A stretch of 64,000 nucleotides of DNA, from the NCBI GenBank assembly GCA_037976565.1, contig CP137666.1:51239271-51303270 (forward strand), given 5' to 3'. This document shows, piece by piece, positions 50,813 through 61,133 of this stretch. Within the stretch, counting starts at the first letter, position 1. Each line of letters opens with the position of its first letter. The DNA comes from Mesocentrotus franciscanus. Its lineage: Eukaryota; Echinodermata; Echinoidea; Camarodonta; Strongylocentrotidae. Below the pieces are notes generated by a model, which was given only the letters and a program-made list of their open reading frames with translations, was not told the origin of the DNA and did not search any database. The translations under genes were made by a program, and so were the position numbers.

Positions 50813-52798
50813 GTTTAGAGATTCGTTCACAACTTTCTGTTTATTGCTGTTTTGGATGGTTAGTCCTTTTATGTTATGTTGGTCTTTGAATCACATGTTA
50901 AATTTCATCTAATCTGAAAGAATGAAGATGAACAAGATTTTTAAATAGTAAATTCAATCCTGGATTTTTTATTAAAGTTTCGGCAAGACAAATCAAATAG
51001 TCTATCACCAGGAACATTCATAAATGTATTAACAAATTGGCTTATTGATGTAAAGCAAGTTCAATATGCATTCATGCATTCGATCATACTTATATTCAGA
51101 ATGCTCCTATAAAGCTTAGTTAAGAAGGCGTTGTAAAAAATATAAGTAGATGGAGAAGAATGAATAGGATTTTCACATTTTGTTGATCATAGTACCGGTA
51201 CAAGTTTTTCCCAAATTGTCTCTAATGCTCTTAATCGCAATGTGCACTCACTGCACTGGTGGTGACAGTTACTGTGGAGGTTTTTGTGTATTTATCAGTA
51301 TTATTCATTGTCATGTTTACTTGTTGATTGTGTATGTAGTGTACGTTTCTGATATTTCCTCTTTTTAAATGTGCTAAGTAGATATCTTGTTACTCTCGAT
51401 TTTGACAATATATTCATTATACATTGTACCATTAAGTCATGTTCACATCTTGACGCATGTATTTCATTGAGACTATGGAGTATTTTGTTTATTCCTAAGC
51501 AGTGTTACAAGTGCGTTCTTGTCTCGGCAATGAACCATTTTTAAGCCTATATAAAGAAGGAATGCCGTTAATATAGTAAGTCTGTTATTTAATTATTTCC
51601 AAACTAATTTGAATTGTTTATTTTGTCATGTGAGATGGTAACCACAATATTTTTATATAATGTCGTCCAAATTCATATTTTTCTTTCTTTAATTTGATGT
51701 ATTTATGTTGCTATTAATAAGCCAAACAAATTTTAATTACAACATATTGGTACTTGCATTGTAATAGTAATAATACATCCTTATCTGAACGAAGGCGTCA
51801 CAATATCAATGATTTTATAACCAGTGAATATTTCCAGAAATCCAAATGCAATGATTCGGTGCTATTTTTTATTAATTATAATATAATTCTGTTCCTATTG
51901 TTCATATTGTGTTAGTAAACAGTTGCTTCTCTCTTACAAGAGTCAACATTTAATGTTAACTGAAAATACAACATAAACAATTTAATCAATAAGTGCTCCT
52001 TTTTTCTTACTATTATGTCCAAATGCCTTTTGTTAGATAGCATCATGCAAAACTTATTAACAAATTTGTAAATGTTTCCATATTGCCTGTACTCTGTTTA
52101 ATGTACTCACAATTGTATCCAAGAATTAGTACAATATTTATCCATGCTTTGAGGCATTAAAATGCTTATAATTCCTACCTAGTCTTAGTACATGTATAGT
52201 ACAGAAATTTTGTAATCAGTAGGGAAATTTTGCCAATATAATTCCATCTATAATCAGTTTCATAACCAGCTGGCCAGGCAAGATATTGAAAGTGTACACT
52301 TTGTGTGCTCCTAGAATGAGTGTTATGTATGAAAAGAATTGTGAAATAAAATGTAAATATGAATAATGTGTGTTTGTCTTTGTTTTTCATTCTGTAGTAG
52401 GTTGTGCCTGTGTGAAAGAAGTGCTTGTTTTAGTGCATCATTGATAAGAGATCTGGGAAATGCACATGTAAATATTGTAAGCCTTTGATTTTGAATAGAG
52501 AAATACCATTATAGCAAGCATCTTTACCTCGGCCCTTTCATTCTCTACATGAATGTGTTTGGGCTTATACACCTCATCATTATTAGTTATTATGATGTAT
52601 GATTATTGTAAAACACTTGACAAATATGTTTACGGTGACTCAATGTTAGCCTGCCCATGGCATTGAGGGGAAATGGGGAATATATGTTGCGGGTGGGGGG
52701 TGGCACCGATGTTAGATGAGACCAAGGATTAAGGTCTCATCTCTTTGCTGAATCATCAGAACAATGAAAATGCAATTTGTTGCATATAATGAACAATA
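49071..52798 (+). other. LEMD3: Probable LEMD3 3'UTR and spacer
   Basis: AT-rich with no exon recognised. The best poly(A) candidate is AATAAA at 52345-52350, followed by GTGTGTTTGTCTTTG, which would give a 3'UTR of about 3.3 kb. The 123-codon frame at 49558-49929 lies inside this region and has no family features. Confidence 0.45.
50520..50812 (+). mobile_element. SINE-like element with (ATT)n tail
   Basis: Contains GAGCAAGGCATTTTATCTAC and ATTGGGTACCTGGTAGGAT, phrases typical of the body of many marine-animal tRNA SINEs, then AAGCTCTATATATAAAACCA and a tail of about ten ATT units (50776-50808). The 5' end is unclear, so it may be truncated. Confidence 0.5.
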
Positions 52799-53753
52799 CT
52801 TCTTTAGTTCTTTTCCCTTCTTTCTCCTTCTTCTCCTTCTCCTTCTTCTTCTTTAATTTTCTCCTCCTTCTACCTCTTCTTCTTCTTCTCCCTCTTCTTC
52901 TTCTTCTCCGGCCTCCTCTTCCTCCTCATCTCCTTCTTCTTCTCCTTCTTTTTCTCCTCCTTCTTCTTCTCCTTTTCCTTCTTCTTTTTCTCCTCCTTCT
53001 TCTCCTTCGATCTTCTCCTTCTCTTCCTTCTCCTTCTTCTTCTTTAATTTCTCCTCCTTCTTCTTCTTCTTCTCCGGCCTTCTCTTCCTCTTCATCTTCT
53101 TCATCTTCTTCTTCTCCTTTTTCTCCGCCTTCTTCTTCTTCTCCTTCTTCTTCTGCTTCTCTTCCTTCTTCTTCTTTAATGTTCTCCTCCTTCTTTTTCT
53201 TCCTCTTCCTCTTCTTCTTCTCCGGCCTCCTCTTCCTCCTCTTCTTCTTCTTCTTCTTCTTCTTCTCCTCCCATTCCTTCTCCTTCTCCTTCTCCTCCTC
53301 CTTCTCCTCCTCCTCCTTTTTCTTCTTCTTCTTCTTCTTCTTCCTCTTCCTCTTCTTCTTCTTCTTCTTCTTCTTCTTCTTCTTCTTTTCTTCTTCTTCT
53401 TCTTCTTCTTCTCTTCTTCTTCTTCTTCTTCTTTTCTTCTTCTTCTTCTTCTTCTCTTCTTCTTCTTCTTCTTCTTTTCTTCTTTTCTTCTTCTTCTTCT
53501 TCTCCTCTTCTTCTTCTTCTTCTTCTTCTTCTTCTTCTTCTTCTTCTTCTTCTTCTTCTTCTTCTTCTTCTTCTTCTTCTTCTTCTTCTTCTTCTTCTTC
53601 TTCTTCTTCTTCTTCTTCTTCTTCTTCTTCTTCTTCTTCTTCTTCTTCTTCTTCTTCTTCTTCTTCTTCTTCTTCTTCTTCTTCTTCTTCTTCTTCTTCT
53701 TCTTCTTCTTCTTCTTCTTCTTCTTCTTCTTCTTCTTCTTCTTCTTCTTCTTT
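52799..53753. repeat. Giant pyrimidine tract ending in about 82 pure CTT units
   Basis: Almost 950 bp of C and T on the + strand. The first 700 bp mix CTT, CCT and CTC triplets; about 53507-53752 is uninterrupted CTT (GAA on the other strand). The related triplets suggest growth from one array. The overlapping open frames of 364 and 217 codons are artefacts. It ends about 207 bp before the SMIM4 start codon. Confidence 0.98.
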
Positions 53754-53959
53754 GGATGTGGTCAGTAGATCTGTTAAACTGAGTAGTAAAACAAAAAGTC
53801 AAATTTGGATCCATGAGAAAAGACTCCAAAAGAATTCCTTGTTTTTTTTTCTTCGTAGTATATCTGTATAGGTCTAGTATGGATCCATTTTAAAAAGAGC
53901 TAGAGAATCTAGAGGGACCTCGCAGGCAAAGTAGTATTGCGTAATCATCGCCGGCAAAC
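53754..53959 (+). promoter_or_regulatory. Likely SMIM4 promoter/5'UTR
   Basis: Unique sequence between the CTT array and the SMIM4 start; no TATA box is evident. The ATG context GGCAAACATGT has A at -3. The transcription start cannot be placed, and it may lie inside or upstream of the repeat. Confidence 0.35.
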
Positions 53960-55926
53960 ATGTTTTATAGCCAAACTCTTGGAAGAATCGTGAATAAGTG
54001 GCCGGGAAAGAAGACTTTTGGTGTTTATAGGTTCTTACCTGTATTTTTCATCACAGGAGCTGCTTTGGAATGGGTCATGATCAATGCCAGAATAGCACCA
54101 GGACGAGAAACTTTTTGTAAGTCACACTTCCAGTCCCATGCGTGTAACTTCGTGTGTGTTAGATGAGTTTGGTCTGCTACTTCCACTCTCGAGCTCTCGT
54201 AAATTAAATCGACTTAATGAATTACTGATACATTTTTTTCATGAGTTAACTTTAGCGAAAATGCTTAGAGATATTAGATATTAAATATCCTTGCATATTA
54301 TAAGTTAGATCTTGAATTAATCACTGTTGATTTGATTCTCTTCCCAATACTCGATATGCAATAGATCATTGGCATTGCTTAATATTAAGACTGAACAAAC
54401 AAGTCTGAAGATCTGTGCAATGACAATGTGCATGCTATGCTCCCTGTTCCGTTCAGTGAAAATAATCAATTATTGTGCTTCTGCAATGACTGCGATGACT
54501 GCCATGCAGCCCATGCTACTGCAATATTCATTCATTCATTCACTTTATTTCCAATTCTCGTAAAAAAATACATTCAACAATATATTATACATATATATAT
54601 AAGAATATATACAAAGAATATGGAGGAGCCAGCAGAGGCCATTGACCTTTCAAAGGCTGGGCTCCAATGGTTGCAGATAATTATACAAAGTAAAGAGTAA
54701 AGAAAGAGTGGGTAGTACATGAACAAATGTGTACAGGCTAATTAAACATAATTAAGATAGAAATTCCTTTGTTAATTAGATGACGTTATATTTTTTGTTT
54801 GAATGAGGCAAGAGTTAGGCACAATAGCTACAGTGTACATGTAAGTGTACCAATCACCTGAAATAGTAATTTATGTATATCTACAGCTAGAATGTACTAT
54901 AAGAAATCAACGTAGAAAACTGGCATTCTATGGGCTAATGGCCAAGGAGTATGAAGAAATTAAGAATAACAAAAACTGCTCACATAGAACACAAAGTGGA
55001 CTTGGATTCAGTGCGAGCCCTATTTAATCGAGTGCGTACGGGTGCATCAAGTGACAAGTAGTTTACCCACAAGTCACTTTTATGTTAATCGAGAGTGTAT
55101 TCAAACTTGCAAAATCTCTTTACAGAAGTAATTGTTCATATTATTATACATACGTACAGGACAAAAAAAAATTTGTGGTTGTTACACTTAGGTTCTATGT
55201 CCCATTTGCAGGCCAAAAAATGAAAAGGTTAAATTCCAACGGCATTTGAAAGACAATACTAATTTAGAACTTCCCTCAAAACGAAAGGGCATGAAAATGG
55301 CTTTTAAGTGGGAAAATAACGACCATTATTTAGTACTCGAATCGACTTAAGTGATTGCAATCACCTAAGTAATAGATTGATTTTCAGACCCTTGTACCGA
55401 ATGGTCGTACGTTTTGTGCTGCACAAAGATTCAATCAGTTTAATTTTGGCCATTACAAATAGTGGGTTATTGATGTAGACAAATGCTCATGTACCTGTTA
55501 CAGCTCATTTTATGTATGTTATTACCAAAGAAAAAAGATGTCAGTCAGTCACTCAATAGTGTCTGACAGTGAAGTCTAGAAAGTAAACAGGTTTCCTTGC
55601 ATAATTTGAATACTAGGACACTGCTAATGTTTAAATTTCACAGATGGGACATACATCCTGCAAAGTTCTACAGAATTTGATGTTGGCTGCAAAAGGGACA
55701 TAGTATCTTTAAGGGTTCATGAACAAATTTGATAAAATCATAGAGATAAAAACCATGTGTGGTCCATCTCGTGTACAATATCATGAATTCTGGTATCAAT
55801 ATGACTACTAGTAAACTTCATCTTTCATCTTTTTCTCTTGTATTTGCAATTGCAGATGATGTGTACAGGAGAAAAGAATCAGAACGTCGCTATGCCAAAC
55901 AACTGGAGGAAGAATATCAAGAGTAA
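53960..55926 (+). CDS. SMIM4: SMIM4 (UQCC5), complex III assembly microprotein, 2 exons
   Basis: Small inner-mitochondrial-membrane protein; in vertebrates it supports cytochrome b maturation and complex III (bc1) assembly. Exons 53960-54116 and 55856-55926 join in phase across GTAAGT...TTGCAG to give 75 residues. Diagnostic segments: PGKKTFGVYRFLPVFFITG, with a single membrane helix through ALEWVMI (about residues 23-42), then RETFYDVYRRKESERRYAKQ, which closely matches the human ETFYDVYRRK tail. The C-terminus is a charged helix rich in Glu and Arg. The ETFY core is split by the intron. Stop TAA at 55924 overlaps an AATAAA. Its neighbour on the same strand, UQCC6, works in the same assembly pathway. 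Confidence 0.94.
54117..55855 (+). other. SMIM4: SMIM4 intron
   Basis: Contains an interspersed repeat from about 54527 to 54715, with a CATTCATTCATTCA start, AT-rich sequence and the phrase GAGGAGCCAGCAGAGGCCAT. The rest is AT-rich with no recognisable exon or RNA. Confidence 0.6.
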
Positions 55927-56126
55927 ATAAACTTGACCATTAATTGTGCATGAACAACAAATGAAAAAGGAAACTCGCTCATTCAAGAAAAACAAGACAT
56001 TAGCATGAAATAGTGAAGAGAAACATTGTGATTGGACACTGGATTGGTACAGAAGTCAGAACGTCTAGACGTCTACCAAGTAATTTGGGAGAAGCTTTGT
56101 CATCAGTACTGAAGGAGTCTTCCGAT
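55927..56126 (+). other. SMIM4-UQCC6 spacer, 200 bp
   Basis: Three ATGs lie here (at about 55949, 55960 and 56004), opening frames of 4, 15 and 2 codons. I see no strong 3' splice site; the best is TTTGTCATCAG ending at 56105. An AATAAA at 55926-55931 could end SMIM4 transcripts. The spacer is therefore either an intercistronic region or a compact UQCC6 promoter/leader. Confidence 0.6.
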
Positions 56127-59100
56127 ATGCCGGCTGGAGTTGACTGGTACCCTTATCTCAAGTTCATGACGGCCAGTATGCTGTCCATGTTTCTAGGGGC
56201 ACAGACTGTACATTCATATTACAAGCCAGACCTGGTAGGCTATGTTTGTTTTGTTTGTCTTGTATTGTATTGTCCTGTCTTGGCTTGGCTTGTTTTGTCT
56301 TGTCTTGTCTTGTTTTGTTTCGGGAAATCTAATGAGTGGTATATATTATAGAGAGAGAGAGAGAGAGAGAGAGGGGGTATAAAAAGAGGAATCCTAAATT
56401 TCTTTAACACAAGTTTCAGGTCTTATAGTGCCAACCATTTATTTGTCTAAAGTTTTTGGAAGTACCTACATATAATTCCTTCTTCAGGTGAAGAACGAAC
56501 TGATTTTTTATCTATAGAGCAAACCATAACACTGTGTAGAAAGTTAGAAATGCATAATATCCATGGATGCACAGATACGCCTAAGCATACATGTTTGGTC
56601 TTCCAGTGGGCAGATGTCCATTCGTGGATAAGATATGACATCATAATACGGTAGTTCAGTAAAGTAATAGACAACAATACATCCCAAAGGTATTTGAAAA
56701 TAGATTTTCAAGTCAAGAGAGGTATTAAAACTGGTTTTAAAAAAAATAGTGTAAAAATTATAAGAGAGAGAGAGAGAGAGGGAATGGGGAGAGACAGAGA
56801 GACAGAGAAAGAGTGAAACCGGAAGACCATAAAAAATAAAACCATGAGAGCGATATGTATTACTGCGACCACTGCATACATTTATTAGCAGAAATATAAA
56901 ACATAATGCAATGAGATAATGTACTTCAATGGGCTTAAAACATGAAAGCTCAATATTCACATCATAAAAACTTTACCATCATGGGCCAGGGCACAATTTA
57001 CCCAGCGAGATGTCATGATATCTCTGACTATCCATCTTTCAGCCTCTTAAAATATGGGAAGCAGGCAAAAAAATTGAGACCCTTTTATGGTGACAGCAAC
57101 TGATGGCACATCATAGCATTTTGATATTATTTTCTCAATGTGGAATATTAGACAACAAGAAAGATGTACAAGGAGAGCAGTTCTCTTCAGTGCCCAAATT
57201 TTTTAGTTTCAAAATCCCCCGAGGGACTACGGCCCCTACAGCCCCCATTCCCCATCTTGTATGCCTTTGAATACCATGATTCTTGAAACATGTAAAAGGT
57301 ACAGAGAGAGAAAATGTAAATGTAATATGAAAACGCTGTCCATTTACACTGCTCTAGAGTGTAGAACTTCATTAGAAAACACTGTGCCGTTACAGATTAT
57401 AAAATCAAGTGAGAAATTGAAGTGATAGTTTTACCAAGTGGGCGTGTTTTTGAAAGGTGTGATTTTTAGTGCTCTCCAAAAACATTATTACAAGGCACAT
57501 CCTGTTTCGCGGCTATTCTTTTGTGTTGGCCATGAAACAATAATGTTGGTGTTTTCATACATAAAGCTGACATCTGAAATTGTCTCTTCTTTGTTAACTG
57601 TGCCCCCGCCCTCTTATCATTTTTTTCCTTCTCACTGTCTGACTGACTCTCAATGTCTGACTCTCAATGTCCCTCTCTAGTCTCTACTTTTGTATTTCAA
57701 TTCTATCAGTTTCCGCCTTCACACCACTGGTAGCCCTTTACAGTGAAGCATTATGATAATTTTTGAATAATAAAAATTAATAATATTCTGTATTTATAAA
57801 GCACTTAATACATCAACGATGTCTCTGAAAGCGCTTTACAGATATATGAAAATGAAATAGTTTCACACTTTTGATTTCATGAATAAAAACGATCCTATTA
57901 ATTTTTGTAAGATGAAAAAACAAAAACAAGGAAAGGTGTAATTTCTCCATTTGATGATGCTAGAGATTTTCAAGCCTACCATTTGAAAAAGAAGTGCCTG
58001 GCAGCAGGTGACTACCTTACCATGCTTACGGTTTATCACATGGATCAAAGAAGGAAATTGTATTCACACTGCAAATGATATGGTAATGGCTTTTGCACTG
58101 CTATCTGCACTAGAAGATACACTACCGGATGCAGTAACAAGTGCACTAGAGGATGCCTCGACTTTGTGCTCAAAGACAGGACAAGATGCCTTTCAGTGCA
58201 GTACGAAACCGTGGATTCCTGGCTGTATAGATGAAAGGATTCAAGCATGAATTGAAGAAGGCCAGTGTTACCAATGAATGATGCAGGGGACTCCTAAAGT
58301 AGCTCTGTGAAATGAACCCCATGTGCATACAGAAGAAAGCGATCTGAGATGGTGCCCAGCAAATAATAAATACGATTATGACAATGAGCATCATCTTGAG
58401 AACACGCGTGCGGGCTGTCAGGTGAAGTGACGACTTTATAGCGGTGACAGATTCTTCGGTTAAGGTCTCGGAGAAATATCGGGCCTCTTGATTTAGCTTC
58501 TTGGCAATCAGGAGTTGAGTGAGAAGAATTAGGAAAGTAGGTACATACATGCGCAGACAGAATATGTAAGTGGCATAGGCAATATCACCATTGAAAAAAG
58601 GCATATGGCAATCACAACATCCAGTGATTTCATCAACTTTATGCCAAAATATTCCCCTGCTTCCCGCGGTCAAGAAGGCCAACCACACCAGAGCTGTACA
58701 GATGTACACACGCTGTTTTGTGACCGTGCGATTAAACCTCAGAGGATGGACAACTGCAAAGTAGCAGTCAAAACATATGGCGACAAGTTGATACGAGGAT
58801 ACTGTGATCAACATGTATCTCAGAGTTGTTGAATTACCAAAGATACAGTACAAGCGTCCGGCAGCACTTAGTGGCATTGTCTTAGCTTTTGGTAGGGGAA
58901 TCATCACGATGGATAACAAGAAATCTGCAATTGCTAGATTTCCGACCTGGATGTCAGTAGAGCGACTTGAGGAATTCTTTCGGAACACCACAAGGATGAC
59001 CAAAAGGTTCCCCACTATCCCTAGAATCGCAGACACCAACTGCAAGATTTCCACCAAGGCCATTTCATTGCTTGCCAAGACCACCCAAATGTAGCCTTTG

Positions 59101-61133
59101 GTTGTGTTTCTTTGGAACGGTCTTCGATTTCCGTAAAACTTAGTGGAAAGTCGGTAGAGACATTATCGCTAACAATTTTGCTGCTTGTGGATTCGTCCGT
59201 TGTAGCAGTTGAGAAAGGATTTGATTCTTGAGAACTTGATGTTCCTTGGAGATCAAAACTGATTGGTTTGTTGCAAGAGACTCATGATTGACCAACATTA
59301 GAAGAATAAGCATGGAATGGAACTTTGAATTCATCTTCAAACAGCAAGATACATCTACCTGATTTAAAAAAAAGAGGAAGACAAACAATTCAAATTCTTT
59401 TTCCATATCAAATCCCCATTAAGCAGGCACATAATTGTGGTATTAAATTGAACAGATACATTGTCTGGTCCACAAGGGCATTTATTCATATCCTTCAACA
59501 CAGAGTTAGCACCCTTCTAGCTATGAACAAATGAAATATTATGAAGAATATAATGTTGGTGGGGGAATATATACTTTAAATATTTTTCTATATAAAAATT
59601 TAGTAACGATCCAATGTTTTTCTGAAGAAGAAAAAACAAGCAAGAACTTCAACGGACAACAGAAATACAAACTTGAGCTTACCTAGGTACCTCTGTAAAA
59701 AATCAGCTACTGCAGCAGTCGCTCTCTATACTAGTATCACATCCAAGCATACATGTACATGTAACTCTTATATAGAGTTTGTTAGCATGTAGTGCTGAAC
59801 TAGTTTGATCACTCTTTATTTTTCTCCTTGAATCTACTTACACTATTGTAGTCACTGTATTGATTTGTGCAGTGACCATGTGTACTATTAAATTAAAAGA
59901 AATTGCACTTCTCTCCCACAAGTATCTCTTAAAAATGTCTAAATGTCAAGTGATGATGCAAACAATTGCAAAGTTGTCTTAAACATCTAACTTAAGACTT
60001 GAACAGATGAATAAAGTTCAGTCTAAGGTGAAGGTTTCCGCAAATTGTGTGCATTCTTGAAACTATCTTTTTATCTATCTTTTCCATTAATTTCCATATT
60101 TTGTGTTGGCAGGAAAGTCAGGAATAGTACCTTGGTGAAAACTAAGTGACTCTTTCAAACAGTTTCAAAGGTGCATTAATGGTGAAGATAATTCACATTG
60201 GTGAAATGTGGCCAAATATTGAAAGTTGGCTGCAATTAAGTGGTTAATGGAAATCTATTAAACAAATTCCTGCTTTCCACTCTGCCATATAAAAAGTAAA
60301 TACCATGCGCTGAAAGCTGTAATGGGTTTTAACAATGATTAATGATAATAATAATAATATACCGTACTTATATAGCGCATATCACAATATATCTCTTTGC
60401 GCCGTAAGAAAGAGTAAGAAGGAAAGGTGGATAGAGTAACATAAGAAAAGTGAGGTATGCTCAAACAGTTCAACATACTTCCTCTCTTTGACATTGGAAA
60501 GTATTTTTGAAAAGAAATGTTTTAAGAAGCGTCAAATGTATTTTATTTAGTTTGTAAGAGAAACATGTGCCTTGAGAGATGTTACAAAAGATGTCGTTGA
60601 TGATGATGATGATCATGATGATGATGGAGATGATGTGATCAGTGGCGTATCACAGTAAAATTGAATAAAATTGCGACCCCCACCTAAACTTGTCAGCTCA
60701 TAAATGCAACCAGATTTCCTCACTTTTTCACATGGTAATTATACATGTATCTACTGCACTTAACCTAATTTGGTAACCACACCTTGAATGATTATACAAT
60801 TAAGCTTGGGAACAAAGAGACCAAGTGGTAGATATTTTCTTTCCATCTTTAATCTAAGAAGTGCAATTTGTTGTGCAAATAATCTTCCAAACTTGTATAT
60901 GTTTTCAGTTTAAATTTCCCTTTTTTTAATGACATTGAAAATCCAGTAGTTTATCATTAATATAGTACGATAAAAGTGGCTAATGTGAATATTCTCCTTC
61001 TCTTCCTGTCTGTCCTTTTGAAATACAGGAGATACCTGAAATTCCTCCAGCCCTAGGTGAGCTAGGAAGGATGAGGGATGAAGCCAAGAGACGACGAGAA
61101 GAAGAGAGGAAGAAGAATTCAGAAAATGCTTAA
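56127..61133 (+). CDS. UQCC6: UQCC6 (BRAWNIN/C12orf73), complex III assembly microprotein, 2 exons
   Basis: Mitochondrial inner-membrane microprotein needed for complex III assembly in vertebrates. Exons 56127-56234 (36 codons, donor GTAGGC) and 61029-61133 (34 codons plus TAA, acceptor AAATACAG) join in phase 0: 70 residues, human 71. The N-terminus MPAGVDWYPYLKFMTASML carries the membrane helix (about 9-25). Then come GAQTVHSYYKPDL and, across the junction, EIPEIPPALGEL, matching the human YYRPDL-IPEIPP-GEL core. The tail is highly charged (MRDEAKRRREEERKK). The frame is open upstream of 56127, but this is its first ATG and matches the family N-terminus. The 4.8-kb intron contains an antisense GPCR gene. 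Confidence 0.95.
57766..57842. repeat. Interspersed repeat fragment (AGCGCTTTACA type)
   Basis: The phrase TATTTATAAAGCACTTAATA followed by GAAAGCGCTTTACAGA after AT-rich triplets is a short repeat seen in many copies in marine invertebrate genomes. A related fragment with TTATATAGCGCATATCAC lies at 60341-60440. Confidence 0.5.
58170..59063 (-). CDS. Rhodopsin-family (class A) GPCR, intronless, orphan
   Basis: Seven-helix receptor of 297 residues if started at ATG 59061-59063; the frame is open to a GTG at 59084 but has no earlier ATG before a stop. Landmarks: GNLLV in TM1, LAIADFLL in TM2, the TM3 cysteine after GRLY, FDCYFAVVHP at the end of TM3, cysteines GCCDC in the second extracellular loop, CWAPSQ in TM6, NSCLNPFIY in TM7, then a short helix 8 and tail. 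The overall look is of a peptide- or amine-type orphan, as in the expanded intronless receptor families of echinoderms. Odd: the canonical Asp-Arg-Tyr reads Asp-Cys-Tyr (TGC at 58764-58766), removing the arginine central to G-protein coupling. The N-terminal part may be frame-broken (next entry). It sits antisense in the UQCC6 intron. Confidence 0.93.
   Translation of the reverse strand: MALVEILQLVSAILGIVGNLLVILVVFRKNSSSRSTDIQVGNLAIADFLLSIVMIPLPKAKTMPLSAAGRLYCIFGNSTTLRYMLITVSSYQLVAICFDCYFAVVHPLRFNRTVTKQRVYICTALVWLAFLTAGSRGIFWHKVDEITGCCDCHMPFFNGDIAYATYIFCLRMYVPTFLILLTQLLIAKKLNQEARYFSETLTEESVTAIKSSLHLTARTRVLKMMLIVIIVFIICWAPSQIAFFCMHMGFISQSYFRSPLHHSLVTLAFFNSCLNPFIYTARNPRFRTALKGILSCL
59064..59340 (-). 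pseudogene. Possible frame-broken N-terminus of the GPCR
   Basis: Upstream of the 7TM frame, a second minus-strand frame encodes a Ser/Thr-rich stretch (for example TSSSQESNPFSTATTDESTS, and sequon NVS) that runs to the start of the TM1 region. A third frame upstream of that begins MNSKFHSMLILLML, resembling a signal peptide. Each step needs a shift of one base in the same direction. This could be a decaying receptor, two sequence errors, or coincidence with the receptor truly starting at 59063. Confidence 0.35.
60596..60640. repeat. GAT/ATG triplet repeat
   Basis: About 45 bp of GATGAT units with minor interruptions. Confidence 0.85.

Larger units (their letters stand above)
56235..61028 (+). 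other. UQCC6: UQCC6 intron
   Basis: Holds a TTGTC-type pentanucleotide repeat (about 56250-56330), GA microsatellites (56350-56373, 56763-56780), two repeat fragments of the AGCGC(TT)TA type (57766-57842 and 60341-60440) and a GAT/ATG triplet run (60596-60640). The antisense GPCR is at 58170-59063. The rest is AT-rich without recognisable exons. Confidence 0.65.

Noticed and set aside
52777..53871. Very long Ser/Leu/Phe-rich open frame (364 codons) and opposite-strand Glu/Arg frames
   Set aside because: Pure product of the CTT/pyrimidine repeat; any frame in such a tract stays open.
56013..56126. Longer N-terminus for UQCC6 in the open upstream frame
   Set aside because: That extension has no ATG, only a GTG, and does not resemble the family; MPAGV at 56127 matches the known N-terminus.
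58605..59094. Plus-strand open frames across the GPCR
   Set aside because: Antisense shadows of a clear seven-helix minus-strand gene.
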